Origin: Allochromatium palmeri
GTDB lineage: Bacteria > Pseudomonadota > Gammaproteobacteria > Chromatiales > Chromatiaceae
Reading direction: 5' to 3'
DNA length: 35,508 nt
Assembly (NCBI RefSeq): GCF_009720725.1
Contig: NZ_WNKT01000039.1
Location: 1-35,508 of the forward strand
The notes beneath the pieces were generated by a model. The model made no database searches and had not been told where the DNA came from. It was given only the letters and a program-made list of their open reading frames with translations. Shown here one piece after another: positions 25,641 through 34,344 of this stretch (positions within the stretch are counted from its first letter, which is position 1; each line of letters starts with the position of its first letter). The translations under genes and the position numbers were made by a program.

Positions 25641-27899
25641 ATGTGTGTTTTTTCGCCAGGCAATGTGACTTGTCGAATCGGGTTTTGGCTCAGTACGTTG
25701 CTGATTGGCCTTTTTTTCAGTACCTCGATCCACGCTGGCCAACAACCACAGCCAGCACAGAATGACGACGCACCCGGACTACTCAAGGAGCATAATCGTC
25801 TTCTGGACACCGCCGAGTCCGATGGAGAGGTACTCGTCATCGTGGAACTGATTGTGCCAGATCAAGATGTACAGTCTGTCCGCCTGACACAGGACTCCGC
25901 CCACCAGCGCGCGCTCGACGCTGTTCAGCAACGTGTTCTTGATCGTATCAACGAAAATCGCTTACGTAACGCCAAGGCTACCGGACTGAAGCGCTTCTCG
26001 ATCTTTCCCGGTTTTGCGCTGAGCGTCGATGCGCAAAGCCTTCAAACACTGCTGCAAAGCTCCGAAGTCTTGCGTGTGATCGCCGACAACCGCCATCGAC
26101 CGAGTCTATTCGATAGCGTGCCTCTCATCGGTGCTGACATCGACGGCACTTTCAACGGCTATACCGGCGCCGGGCAGACCGTAGTGGTAATCGACACCGG
26201 CGTGCAAACTGATCATCCCTTCCTCGCCGGAAAGACCGTTGCCGAGGCCTGTTATTCGACCACCTTTTCGACAGGCGGCTCCGAATCCGTAACCTCCTTG
26301 TGTCCCGACGGTGCCACATCCTCGACCGCACCTGGCTCCAGCTATGCCTGCGACCCTAGCATCCAGGGATGCACGCATGGGACACAGGTCGCTGGTATCG
26401 CCGTGGGCAAGGGCGAGGATTTTAATGGTGTTGCACTGAATGCGAGCTTGATTTCCATCCAGGTCTTTAGCCAAATCAATTCGTTCAACTTTTGTTGGCC
26501 CGACGAAACCTGCGTAGCTGCCTATGATTCAGACATCATTGCCGCCCTGGAGCATGTTTACGCGCTCCAGTCCACCCACAGAATTGCGGCAATCAACCTG
26601 AGTTTGGGCGGTAGCCTTTCATATAGCCCCTGCGACACCAGCCCCTACAACGCAATCATCAATACGCTTCGTGACGCAGGAATTGCAACCGTCATTGCCA
26701 GCGGTAATAGCGGATCAACTAATGCCATTTCCAATCCTGCCTGCGTGTCGAGCGCTATCAGTGTCGGCAGTACCACCAAAACCGACGAGGTGTCATCTTT
26801 CACGAACAGTGCGGACTTTCTCGACCTACTTGCTCCGGGCAGTTCAATCTACTCGTCCACTCCCTTTGATCGTTTTACCACCGGCAATGGCACCTCGTTT
26901 GCTTCGCCTCATGTCGCTGGGGCTTGGGCCGTACTTGCCGAAGCCGCTCAGGATCAGCGATTTTCGGTGTCTGCAATTGAAAACATATTGAAAACAACTG
27001 GCTTTCCTATCACCGATAGGCGAAGCGGTGCCAACAATCGTCAGTTGCCCCGCATCGATCTACAAGCCGCTGTTTATGAATTGGCCATGTCTGGAGACTG
27101 GTTTAAAATTCAGGCCGATGTCTTGCCCTCTTTGGGTGGGTATGTTTCCTGCAAACCCGAGGCCGTTGAACTGGGCGGCAATAGCGTCTGCATTGCCAAT
27201 GCAAACACCGACTATCGATTCAGTTACTGGAGTGGTAACTGCGACGGAATGGATACAATCTGTCAATTGAATAACATCGCTACGGATCAGAGCCTAATCG
27301 CTCATTTCGTCCCCAACTGCGGGACACAGAGCGTGCCGATTTTTCCTGGCGAATCTTTGAATGGAGATTTAAAGCGCAGCGATTGTATCTTTTCCTTTAT
27401 GGATAACAAAAATTATTTCAATCCATTCGATTTTCAATCAACACCTGGCGCAACATATATCATTGATCTCGTTTCCACAGCATTCGATGCGTCTTTGTAT
27501 TTATTCGATCAATCTTGGGAGCTGATCGCTGTCAATGATGATTTTTTAGGCCCGGACTCTAAAATTATTTATCCCGCACTGACTGATCAAAGACTTAATA
27601 TCTATGTGACCTCTCACGATGCACTCAGCACCGGTGACTACACCCTATCTCTTAGTGAAGCAAATGGAATTAGCGACGACAGGTGCTCGACTGAGACGCT
27701 CAGCCTCCAGGAAACGTTTTACCGTGGCAGCTATCGTGTGCGCTCAGAGACCACCATTACCGTCACCGCTGAGGTAAACACGGCGGCTAGGCTTATGCTG
27801 AAAGCGCCGCGCATCGAATTCGATCTTGGATTTCGAGTCGCTGCTGGTGGAGCACTTACCGCTACGAGTTACCCGGTTAACTGTGCCGACGCTCGCTAG
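25641..27899 (+). CDS. Secreted subtilisin-like (S8) serine protease with InlB-like repeat, PPC-like domain and stack module
   Basis: Protein of 752 aa from ATG 25641. The signal peptide has core FWLSTLLIGLFFSTSIHA. An inhibitor-I9-like propeptide follows (about 45-150; EVLVIVELIVPDQDVQ). The S8 domain has Asp185 in VVVIDTGVQTDHP, His246 in GCTHGTQVAGIAVG, oxyanion Asn in IASGNSGS and Ser419 in GNGTSFASPHVAG. Next are one InlB-like repeat (about 490-555), a PPC-like beta-sandwich (about 560-676; ATYIIDLVSTAFDASLYLFD) and the C-terminal stack module (about 682-752; LGFRVAAGGALTATS). The open frame extends to 25521 within the duplicated intergenic block; ATG 25641 gives a better signal peptide, though its ribosome site is weak. 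Lying between the VWA and beta-helix genes, it may process them (inference). Confidence 0.88.
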   Translation: MCVFSPGNVTCRIGFWLSTLLIGLFFSTSIHAGQQPQPAQNDDAPGLLKEHNRLLDTAESDGEVLVIVELIVPDQDVQSVRLTQDSAHQRALDAVQQRVLDRINENRLRNAKATGLKRFSIFPGFALSVDAQSLQTLLQSSEVLRVIADNRHRPSLFDSVPLIGADIDGTFNGYTGAGQTVVVIDTGVQTDHPFLAGKTVAEACYSTTFSTGGSESVTSLCPDGATSSTAPGSSYACDPSIQGCTHGTQVAGIAVGKGEDFNGVALNASLISIQVFSQINSFNFCWPDETCVAAYDSDIIAALEHVYALQSTHRIAAINLSLGGSLSYSPCDTSPYNAIINTLRDAGIATVIASGNSGSTNAISNPACVSSAISVGSTTKTDEVSSFTNSADFLDLLAPGSSIYSSTPFDRFTTGNGTSFASPHVAGAWAVLAEAAQDQRFSVSAIENILKTTGFPITDRRSGANNRQLPRIDLQAAVYELAMSGDWFKIQADVLPSLGGYVSCKPEAVELGGNSVCIANANTDYRFSYWSGNCDGMDTICQLNNIATDQSLIAHFVPNCGTQSVPIFPGESLNGDLKRSDCIFSFMDNKNYFNPFDFQSTPGATYIIDLVSTAFDASLYLFDQSWELIAVNDDFLGPDSKIIYPALTDQRLNIYVTSHDALSTGDYTLSLSEANGISDDRCSTETLSLQETFYRGSYRVRSETTITVTAEVNTAARLMLKAPRIEFDLGFRVAAGGALTATSYPVNCADAR

Positions 27900-27953
27900 C
27901 TCACGGCCTCGTCTTCCACTTCAACCTAAAGCCGTTGCAATCAGGAGAACCCT

Positions 27954-30900
27954 ATGTTTAGACCCTTCCCTCGCTGGCCATTGGCGCTGATCGGCGCGCT
28001 TGGCCTGCTCGCGAGCAGTCTTCCAACCCAAGCCGATGATTTTTGCGTCCATAGTGCTACTGAATTGCAAAACGCGCTGTCTTTAGCGGCCTTCAATCAA
28101 ACCGATGATCGCATCCTGCTGGTACAGGGCACCTATAACGGCAATTTCCTGTATACAAGCACGACGCCTTATGATCTTGAGGTCCTCGGCGGTTACGTCA
28201 GCGGCTGTGGCAGTCGCGTGCAGGATCCCGCCAACACAGTGCTCGATGGCGGTGGCACCAGTACCGTGTTGATTCTAATCGCGCGGGAGTTAGCGGCGAA
28301 ATTTAATATTGACGGACTCAAGCTGCAAAATGGTGTTCGCGCCGCTGGCGATAAACATGGCGGTGGATTGCGCGTCGAAACCGCCGGCTCGTTCAGCCTG
28401 GGGCATAGTGTCATCGCTAATAATAGCGCCAGCGAGAATGGCGGTGGCGTCTATATTCTCTCCAGCCAGGTCACGCTAGACAGCAATGTGTTTACTGAAA
28501 ACACCGCTAAATCAGGTGGCGGCGGATATGTGTATGCTAATCGCGTGGATTTGACGGGCAACCGTTTTGCCAATAATACCATCAACTCTCAAAATGGCGG
28601 AGGGATCTATCTTAGTGCGCCGTACAATGCTGTTACGACAGTCACGCTTGATAGAAATGAGTTTTTGGAAAATAGCTCACCAAGAGTTGGAGGTGGTGCT
28701 TATTTATATTATTTCGATACCGTCTATTTAACGGAAAACAGTTTTACGAACAATACGGGTGGTGGTGTTTCGATGTATTCCATCGGCACGACTACAATGA
28801 CGGAAAACAGTTTCGCAAACAATCGCATCGCAAGCAGTTACCACGGCGGCGGCGCTCATGTTGAAGCCGCGAATGCGACGCTCACGCAGAACAGTTTTAC
28901 CGGCAATATCAGCGCGTACCATGCGGGTGGCCTTTATTTATCAGGCTCCAACTCAGCAACTCTGAATAAAAATGATTTTTTCGAAAATACGGCGGAAAAC
29001 TCTGGTGGCGGTGTTTTTGTTTCGCAGTATGACACGATTTATCTTGCGCGAAATCAGTTCTCGAACAACACAGTAAAAAATGATGGTGGTGGCGCATATA
29101 TTGAAGGAGGCTACAGCAACATCACTCTTACAGAAAACGAATTTTCGACCAATTCAGCGCTGGAATACGGCGGAGCGGCCAATATTTACATGTACTCCAG
29201 CAACAACAACCTGATAAATCTTGTCAACAATTTAGTTGTCGATAATGAAGCGGGGTTTTCCGGTGGCGGTTTTAACATTGATATACGCCGCAGCAGCCGG
29301 ATCAGCCTCGTGAGCAATGCGCTGCTTCGCAATTCCGCTGGAGCCGCATCCCCCGATGCGATCGGCGGAGGTCTTGCTCTGAGTGCGACGGACGGCACCC
29401 TAACGTTCACCAACAACACCTTAGTGCAAAACGATGCCCCAGCCGGCGGCGGCGTCGGAATGATGCTGAATGGTGAAGGCAGTTCGGTTGGAGGGACACT
29501 GCGCAACAATCTGTTTTGGGCCAACCGTGCCTCGCCCGGTCAGGATTTATGGATCAATAACGATGTTGATGGCGATTTTGCTTTCTATCCGCTGACACTG
29601 CGCCATAACAACTTCAACCAGACACTGGGCAGCGGTATCAGCATGACCATCCCGCTGCCCGTTGATTCAAGCAATCAAAATGCCGTCGATCCACTGTTCG
29701 CCGACATCACTAATGATGATCTGACCCTGTTGAACGATTCCCCCATGGTGAACGCTGGGGATCCAACTACTAGCGGCCTGCCCGCCACCGATGTCGCCGG
29801 CCGGCCGCGTCTAGTGGGTCAGGTCGTCGACATCGGCGCGTATGAAAACCCCACCGGCGACCCGAACTGGGCCGAACTCAACGTGGGCCTGGAAGGCAAC
29901 GGCGTGGGCACCGTGACCTCGGAGCCGACCAGCATTGACTGCGGAACAGCCTGCAACAGTGTGTTCGCCGCCGGAACTGAGGTCACCCTGACCGCAACAA
30001 CGGCGTCGGCCGATATGGTTTTCGGCGGCTGGAGCGGTGCCTGCTCCGGCGCAGAGCCGACCTGCACCCTGACCCTGAACGAGGCCACCGTGGTGATCGC
30101 CACCTTCATACAGGGTTATCCGATCACCACCCAAGTCACCCCGAGCAATGCCGGCACCATCGACTGTGATCCCAATCCAGTACCCAGCGGCCAGAGCAGC
30201 CTCTGTACCGCCCGGCCCGCCAGCGGTTATGGCTTCACCGCCTGGAGCGGCGACTGCACCAGCACCACTAATCACCGCTGCACTCTGACCAGCGTCAATA
30301 GCAGCAAGTCGGTCACCGCCGGATTTACCGCCACAACCGACCTCACGGCCAGCCAGAATGTCGCAACGAACTATGTTCCCGGCGGCCTGTTGACTGTCAC
30401 CGCGCAGTTCAATGACACCAGCGGCGCGGAGGTACGCGGTCTGACCTGGCTGCCCGAGCTCCCCGCCAGCTGGACGGTCACCAGCGCGACCGGCGATGGC
30501 TCACCCCAGGTCATCAACAACGAAATTCTGTTTACCGGCAACCCTCAATTGCCAATTGATTTTAGCTACCAGATCCGGGTGCCCGAGGACGCGCGCGGCG
30601 ACCAGCAACTGGCCGCTACCCTCAGCTATCAGTCGGCAGACATGACCAATCCCGTCACCCTGACTGCCGAGCCTGACCCGCTGCCGCTTGAGCAACTGCC
30701 AGTCGTCCGCCACAGTGCTGACTACCAGGATCCGCCTTGGCACATCGACGCCAACGAAGCCAGTCGTGTGCTCGGCTACTGGCGCGCAGGGGCTTACCAT
30801 ATCGATCCTACAGGTGTGGATGGCTACAACGCGGACACTGGCAGCACCGCCGGCGCGCGGCACAGTGCTGACTTTCGCGAGCCTCACTGGCGCATCGATA

Positions 30901-32543
30901 GCTTCGAGGCCAATCGCGTACTCGGCTACTGGCGCGCACCTTCCTACTACGCCGAACCGCAAGGTGACGATGGCTATGCGCCCGGCGGCCAACAGAACGT
31001 GAGCGCCGCGATCGAGTCTAATCCCTTAACGCGGACGCTCGCGGACACAACTGCCCCGTCGGCCACCCAGTCGTCGACGGCGGGCCATTACACCCCGGGC
31101 GCCACCCTGACCATCACGAACACCATCGGTCAAAGTGGCGACGACCCGCTACTCGCTCTGATGTGGGTTCCGACGCTTCCGAATGGTTGGACCCTGAGCA
31201 GCGTCAGTGGCACGGGGAGTCCCGAGCTCAGCCCCACGGGTACGGAAATCCTCTTCACCGCCAGCGGCGAGCTGACGTTGCCATTGACCTTCAGTTACAC
31301 CGTCCAGGTTCCGATCACGGCGAGCGGCAGTCAAAACATCAGTGCTGAATTCATCTACCAGCGCCTCGGTATGCTCAATGCGGCCAGCGCCTCGGCCACA
31401 CCGAATCCGCTCATCCTCAGCGATATCGACACCGACACGGGCGGCGACTGTCGCACCGACACGATCAATCTGAGTGCTTCGATGACTGGCGGCTCTCAAG
31501 CGTTGCGTTCCGAGATCGGCATCCAGGTCGCCGGCTCAGTATCGGTCGCCAGCGGCGCCACGCTTGACCTGACCGCCCCGCGCATCACCTTCGCGCCCAG
31601 CTTCCGAGTCGAGGCTGGCGGGCGGCTCATGGCAACTTCGGCACCGGTGACCTGTACGGCAGCGGCCGTGGCCTCGGCCCAGAACGCGGCGGCCTTGATC
31701 GCCAGTGCGCCGGCAGCGGTCGCGCCCGGGTTCATCGCCGGCAAGGATGCCCTGCCATCCTGGCTACAGGAGCATCTTGCTGAACTCAGCATCGACACTG
31801 ACGCCCTGACCGGCGGTCTGCTTGATGCCGATGAACGCTGGCTGATCCTGGAAACCACTCAGACGCTGCATCCCGAGGATGGCAACGAAGCGAGTGACCT
31901 GTATCGCCTCGATCTGCTGACCGACCACATCGCGCTGATCAGCGTCACTGAGGATGGCTCAGCCGGCAACGGCGCCAGCCGCGATCCAGCCGCCGATACG
32001 CTTGGCGAGCGGGTGGTGTTCTCCAGTGCCGCCAGCGATCTGGTGCCCGGTGATGAAAATGGTGTGAGTGATCTATTCCTGCGCGATCTGGCGCTAGGAC
32101 TCACCGAGCGGCTGACGAGTGCCGACCAGGCCTCGGCCCATCCAGCGGTCGATGCCGAGGGCACCGTCCTGGTCTATGACCAGGCGAGCTTTGAAGGTCC
32201 GCGCCAGATCCTCGGCCAAGCGCTGCTCGATGGCGCCTCCGCCGAGGTCGTGCCCTTGAGCGAGGCCGATGCTTGGATCGATGCTCACCACCCGGCGATC
32301 AGTGCCGACGGGCGCTTCCTGGCCTATCTGAGCCAGTCATCCGATGGCGATGGAACGTCCGTCTGCACCGTCGAGATCCGCGACTTCGTCACGGGCCTCA
32401 ACCATCGTCAAGCCTGTCCGGCCGCGCTCGCCACGGCCGCCGACGAGGTGCGAGCGGCGTTCAGTCCGGATGGGCGCGAACTGCACTGGCATCTGTCTGG
32501 ACAGGAGCCGCCAATCAGTCTCGCCAACCCGCTTGGGGACTGA
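27954..32543 (+). CDS. Giant secreted beta-helix protein with the same C-terminal chassis as the VWA protein
   Basis: Protein of 1529 aa. The signal peptide is RWPLALIGALGLLASSLP with likely cleavage at TQA. A right-handed parallel beta-helix (about 30-590) is built of short units such as NSFTGNISAYHAGGLYLSG and FTENTAKSGGGGYVYANR, with many GGG and Asn turns. Then two InlB-like repeats (about 637-793), beta-sandwich A (about 795-920), two dockerin-like units (RHSADYQDPPWHIDANEASR; RHSADFREPHWRIDSFEANR; about 920-1010), beta-sandwich B (about 1035-1155), the stack module (about 1165-1236; VEAGGRLMATS) and the propeller (about 1261-1529). The AGGAG ribosome site is good. The beta-helix part is AT-richer than the chassis part, suggesting different origins. 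Probable polysaccharide-binding or adhesive surface protein. Confidence 0.9.
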   Translation: MFRPFPRWPLALIGALGLLASSLPTQADDFCVHSATELQNALSLAAFNQTDDRILLVQGTYNGNFLYTSTTPYDLEVLGGYVSGCGSRVQDPANTVLDGGGTSTVLILIARELAAKFNIDGLKLQNGVRAAGDKHGGGLRVETAGSFSLGHSVIANNSASENGGGVYILSSQVTLDSNVFTENTAKSGGGGYVYANRVDLTGNRFANNTINSQNGGGIYLSAPYNAVTTVTLDRNEFLENSSPRVGGGAYLYYFDTVYLTENSFTNNTGGGVSMYSIGTTTMTENSFANNRIASSYHGGGAHVEAANATLTQNSFTGNISAYHAGGLYLSGSNSATLNKNDFFENTAENSGGGVFVSQYDTIYLARNQFSNNTVKNDGGGAYIEGGYSNITLTENEFSTNSALEYGGAANIYMYSSNNNLINLVNNLVVDNEAGFSGGGFNIDIRRSSRISLVSNALLRNSAGAASPDAIGGGLALSATDGTLTFTNNTLVQNDAPAGGGVGMMLNGEGSSVGGTLRNNLFWANRASPGQDLWINNDVDGDFAFYPLTLRHNNFNQTLGSGISMTIPLPVDSSNQNAVDPLFADITNDDLTLLNDSPMVNAGDPTTSGLPATDVAGRPRLVGQVVDIGAYENPTGDPNWAELNVGLEGNGVGTVTSEPTSIDCGTACNSVFAAGTEVTLTATTASADMVFGGWSGACSGAEPTCTLTLNEATVVIATFIQGYPITTQVTPSNAGTIDCDPNPVPSGQSSLCTARPASGYGFTAWSGDCTSTTNHRCTLTSVNSSKSVTAGFTATTDLTASQNVATNYVPGGLLTVTAQFNDTSGAEVRGLTWLPELPASWTVTSATGDGSPQVINNEILFTGNPQLPIDFSYQIRVPEDARGDQQLAATLSYQSADMTNPVTLTAEPDPLPLEQLPVVRHSADYQDPPWHIDANEASRVLGYWRAGAYHIDPTGVDGYNADTGSTAGARHSADFREPHWRIDSFEANRVLGYWRAPSYYAEPQGDDGYAPGGQQNVSAAIESNPLTRTLADTTAPSATQSSTAGHYTPGATLTITNTIGQSGDDPLLALMWVPTLPNGWTLSSVSGTGSPELSPTGTEILFTASGELTLPLTFSYTVQVPITASGSQNISAEFIYQRLGMLNAASASATPNPLILSDIDTDTGGDCRTDTINLSASMTGGSQALRSEIGIQVAGSVSVASGATLDLTAPRITFAPSFRVEAGGRLMATSAPVTCTAAAVASAQNAAALIASAPAAVAPGFIAGKDALPSWLQEHLAELSIDTDALTGGLLDADERWLILETTQTLHPEDGNEASDLYRLDLLTDHIALISVTEDGSAGNGASRDPAADTLGERVVFSSAASDLVPGDENGVSDLFLRDLALGLTERLTSADQASAHPAVDAEGTVLVYDQASFEGPRQILGQALLDGASAEVVPLSEADAWIDAHHPAISADGRFLAYLSQSSDGDGTSVCTVEIRDFVTGLNHRQACPAALATAADEVRAAFSPDGRELHWHLSGQEPPISLANPLGD
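31720..32543 (+). repeat. Long direct repeat, copy 2: 3' end of the beta-helix gene
   Basis: Counterpart of 24680-25492. It encodes the same propeller, for example LHPEDGNEASDLYRLDLLTD is identical in both proteins. Changes are concentrated in a few patches, as expected from gene conversion. Confidence 0.85.
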
Positions 32544-32552
32544 GCGCCGGCT

Positions 32553-32590
32553 GGCGCGGCCTAGGCCTTAAGGGCCGCGGCCGCGCCCTT
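32553..32590 (+). terminator. Terminator-like hairpin after the beta-helix gene
   Basis: GGCGCGG (32553-32559) pairs with CCGCGCC (32581-32587); AAGGGC / GCCCTT (32570-32590) is an alternative stem. It is homologous to 25502-25536, with a T-A pair replaced by C-G. The T-tract is degraded to CTTG. Confidence 0.55.
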
Positions 32591-32591
32591 G

Positions 32592-32663
32592 CAGTCGCCA
32601 CTTCGTTGTCAGTCATCCGGACGGATCCGCCAAACCCACAGGGATGTGGGACAGGGTGACCGG
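32592..32663 (+). repeat. Duplicated intergenic block, copy 2, left part (continues at 34099-34127)
   Basis: Matches copy 1 at 25541-25640. It holds the same hairpin CCCACA-GGGA-TGTGGG (32635-32650). Its last 10 bases (32654-32663) are the IS target site, repeated at 34089-34098. Removing the IS and one 10-mer restores alignment with copy 1, which continues as CAGGATCATTCAGG at 34110-34123. Confidence 0.8.
32654..32663. repeat. IS target-site duplication, left copy (right copy 34089-34098)
   Basis: GGGTGACCGG occurs immediately outside both inverted repeats, with no mismatch. Ten bases is within the range reported for IS4-family elements. Confidence 0.95.
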
Positions 32664-34088
32664 CAATGCCATTAACTTAAGGTTAATCCACTGATTTTGT
32701 TAGACTATCTCCTCCGTCCAAACGAGGAGTCCCAATGAAACGCACCAACGATATCGCCCTGAACCTTGAAGAAGCCCAGTCGGTCTCCAGCGTTTCGGCG
32801 GTCTACGAGACGCTGCGTGCAGCGCTGTTCTCGCCGGAGTGGATCGAGCGCTTCCGTCTCTCGGAGACGGCCTTCACCCGCGCGCGCGATCTGCCCTTTG
32901 CGCCCCTCGTGACCTGTCTATTGAATCTGCGCAAGGGCAGCCTGGAGCAGGAACTGGAGGGCTTCTTTGCCACGCTGGAGGGACAGCCCTACGCCTCGGC
33001 GACACCGACTCCCGCGGCGCTGTGTCAGGCACGCCAACGCCTCTCGGCCCACGTGTTTCCGGCCTTGAACCGCTTGGCCATCGCCACCTGGCGTGGCGGC
33101 CAGGGTCCGAGGCTGTGGCACGGGTTTCGACTCTTGGCCGTCGATGGTTCGACGCTGCGCTTACCGCGCTATCCCCGTCTTGAAGCCTACTTTGGCGCCC
33201 AAGCCCATGGGCCGATCCTGGCGCGCGTTTCGATGCTCTATGACCTGGGTCAGGAGCTGATCTTGGATTTCCAGCTGGGCGCCTACTGTATCAGTGAGCG
33301 CGAGCTGGCCATCGCCCATCTCCAGGCCGCCGAGGCCGGGGATTTGATCCTCTACGACCGCGGCTATCCGGCCTTCTGGCTGATGGCGATGCATCGGTCA
33401 CAGGGCCTGGAGTTCTGCATGCGCCTGGCGCGCGGGAGCTTTGCCGCCGCTGAAGCCTTCTGGAGCAGCGAGGCGACCTCCGAGATCATCACCCTCAACC
33501 CCTCCTCTGAGCAACGGCGTGAATGCCGCCAACAGGGCCTGTCAACCGACCCCATTCGCCTGCGCCTCGTGCGCGTGCGCCTCCAGGGCGGCGAGACGGA
33601 GGTGTTGGCCACCACGGTGCTGGAGGAGGAGCGCTTGCCGGCCCGCTTGTTCAAGGCCCTGTACCATCGTCGCTGGGGCGCCGAGGAGAGCTACAAACGC
33701 CAGAAGCGCTGGGTCGAGATCGAGAATGTCTCCGGACGCTCGCTGTTGGCCGTGCAGCAAGACGTCCACGCCAAAATCCTCGCCTTGAATCTCTCCAGCC
33801 TCGTGCGCTTCGTCGCTCAGCTCATCACCACCCGGCGCTCCCAACAGCGCCACTACCGCTACCAGGTTCGCTGGACCAGCACGCTCTCAGCGATGAAGAA
33901 CACCTTCGTGCGCCTGTTGCTCGCTGCAGCGCACGCGCCCGTTGCCCTCCTGACAACGCTCGCCGCCAAGCTCTCAGCGGCCGTCGAGGCCATACGTCCA
34001 GATCGCCAATTCCCGCGTAAAAATCCCGGTAAACTCAAGCCCGGATTCCATGCACCCTATCGGCGGACGGCTTAAGTTAATGGCATTG
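32664..34088 (+). mobile_element. Complete IS4-family insertion sequence, 1425 bp
   Basis: Bounded by perfect 18-bp inverted repeats, CAATGCCATTAACTTAAG at 32664-32681 and its complement at 34071-34088. It is flanked by a perfect 10-bp direct duplication, GGGTGACCGG (32654-32663 and 34089-34098). It contains one intact transposase gene, whose stop codon lies within the right inverted repeat. The identical ends and target copies suggest a recent, potentially active insertion. Confidence 0.95.
32735..34075 (+). CDS. IS4-family transposase
   Basis: DDE transposase of 446 aa. It has the first Asp in LLAVDGSTLRLP (Asp137), the second in LILYDRGYPAFWL (Asp208), and the IS4 signature Y310-x2-R313-x3-E317-x6-K324 in LYHRRWGAEESYKRQK, with Glu317 as third catalytic acid. 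The N-terminal region has TPTPAALCQARQRLSAHVFP, typical of the family. A GAGGAG ribosome site precedes ATG 32735. No frameshift or stop is seen, so it is probably functional. Confidence 0.94.
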   Translation: MKRTNDIALNLEEAQSVSSVSAVYETLRAALFSPEWIERFRLSETAFTRARDLPFAPLVTCLLNLRKGSLEQELEGFFATLEGQPYASATPTPAALCQARQRLSAHVFPALNRLAIATWRGGQGPRLWHGFRLLAVDGSTLRLPRYPRLEAYFGAQAHGPILARVSMLYDLGQELILDFQLGAYCISERELAIAHLQAAEAGDLILYDRGYPAFWLMAMHRSQGLEFCMRLARGSFAAAEAFWSSEATSEIITLNPSSEQRRECRQQGLSTDPIRLRLVRVRLQGGETEVLATTVLEEERLPARLFKALYHRRWGAEESYKRQKRWVEIENVSGRSLLAVQQDVHAKILALNLSSLVRFVAQLITTRRSQQRHYRYQVRWTSTLSAMKNTFVRLLLAAAHAPVALLTTLAAKLSAAVEAIRPDRQFPRKNPGKLKPGFHAPYRRTA

Positions 34089-34135
34089 GGGTGACCGGTG
34101 ACGGCCAATCAGGATCATTCAGGTCAATTCATCCC

Positions 34136-34221
34136 TTAAACCGCGTCCAGAGCCAAATGCGTCATTCTCATGAGGTGTTTGGCTTTGGAGGTTTCCTCGA
34201 TCTCGATGAGACGCGGTTTAA
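34136..34221. repeat. Structured palindromic element A upstream of the second beta-helix gene
   Basis: Perfect 12-bp ends TTAAACCGCGTC (34136-34147) and GACGCGGTTTAA (34210-34221) enclose nested inverted repeats: AGCCAAA/TTTGGCT (34151-34157/34178-34184), the palindrome CTCATGAG (34167-34174) and GAGG/CCTC (34188-34198). It can fold as a multi-arm structure. It may be a small MITE-like or RNA-structured element. Related to element B in opposite orientation. Confidence 0.65.
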
Positions 34222-34242
34222 AATTTTATGTTTTTTATTAAC

Positions 34243-34328
34243 TTAAACCGCACCTCGCTGATCGTCCGTGGAGACGCAAAGCGAGTTAAACGTCACGAAA
34301 CTGCGTTTCTCACTCTGGGCGCGGTTTT
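34243..34328. repeat. Structured palindromic element B, inverted relative to A
   Basis: TTAAACCGC (34243-34251) and GCGGTTTT (34321-34328) bound a segment with stems CTCGCT/AGCGAG (34254-34259/34280-34285), CGTC/GACG inside it, and GAAAC/GTTTC further on. Its complement begins AAAACCGCGCCCAGAG, which aligns with the start of A, TTAAACCGCGTCCAGAG. It ends 16 bp before the ATG at 34345, so it would lie in that gene's leader. Confidence 0.6.
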
Positions 34329-34344
34329 CATTTAGGAGAATCTC

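Noticed and set aside
28400-29500. Short recurring DNA units resembling a repeat array, considered as CRISPR
   Set aside because: Units are in frame, imperfect and spaced irregularly; they encode beta-helix turns (NSFTxN, GGG), not identical repeats with unique spacers.
33523-34020. Plus-strand 165-aa frame inside the transposase gene
   Set aside because: Alternative-frame shadow; the IS4 transposase in the main frame is intact with all catalytic residues.
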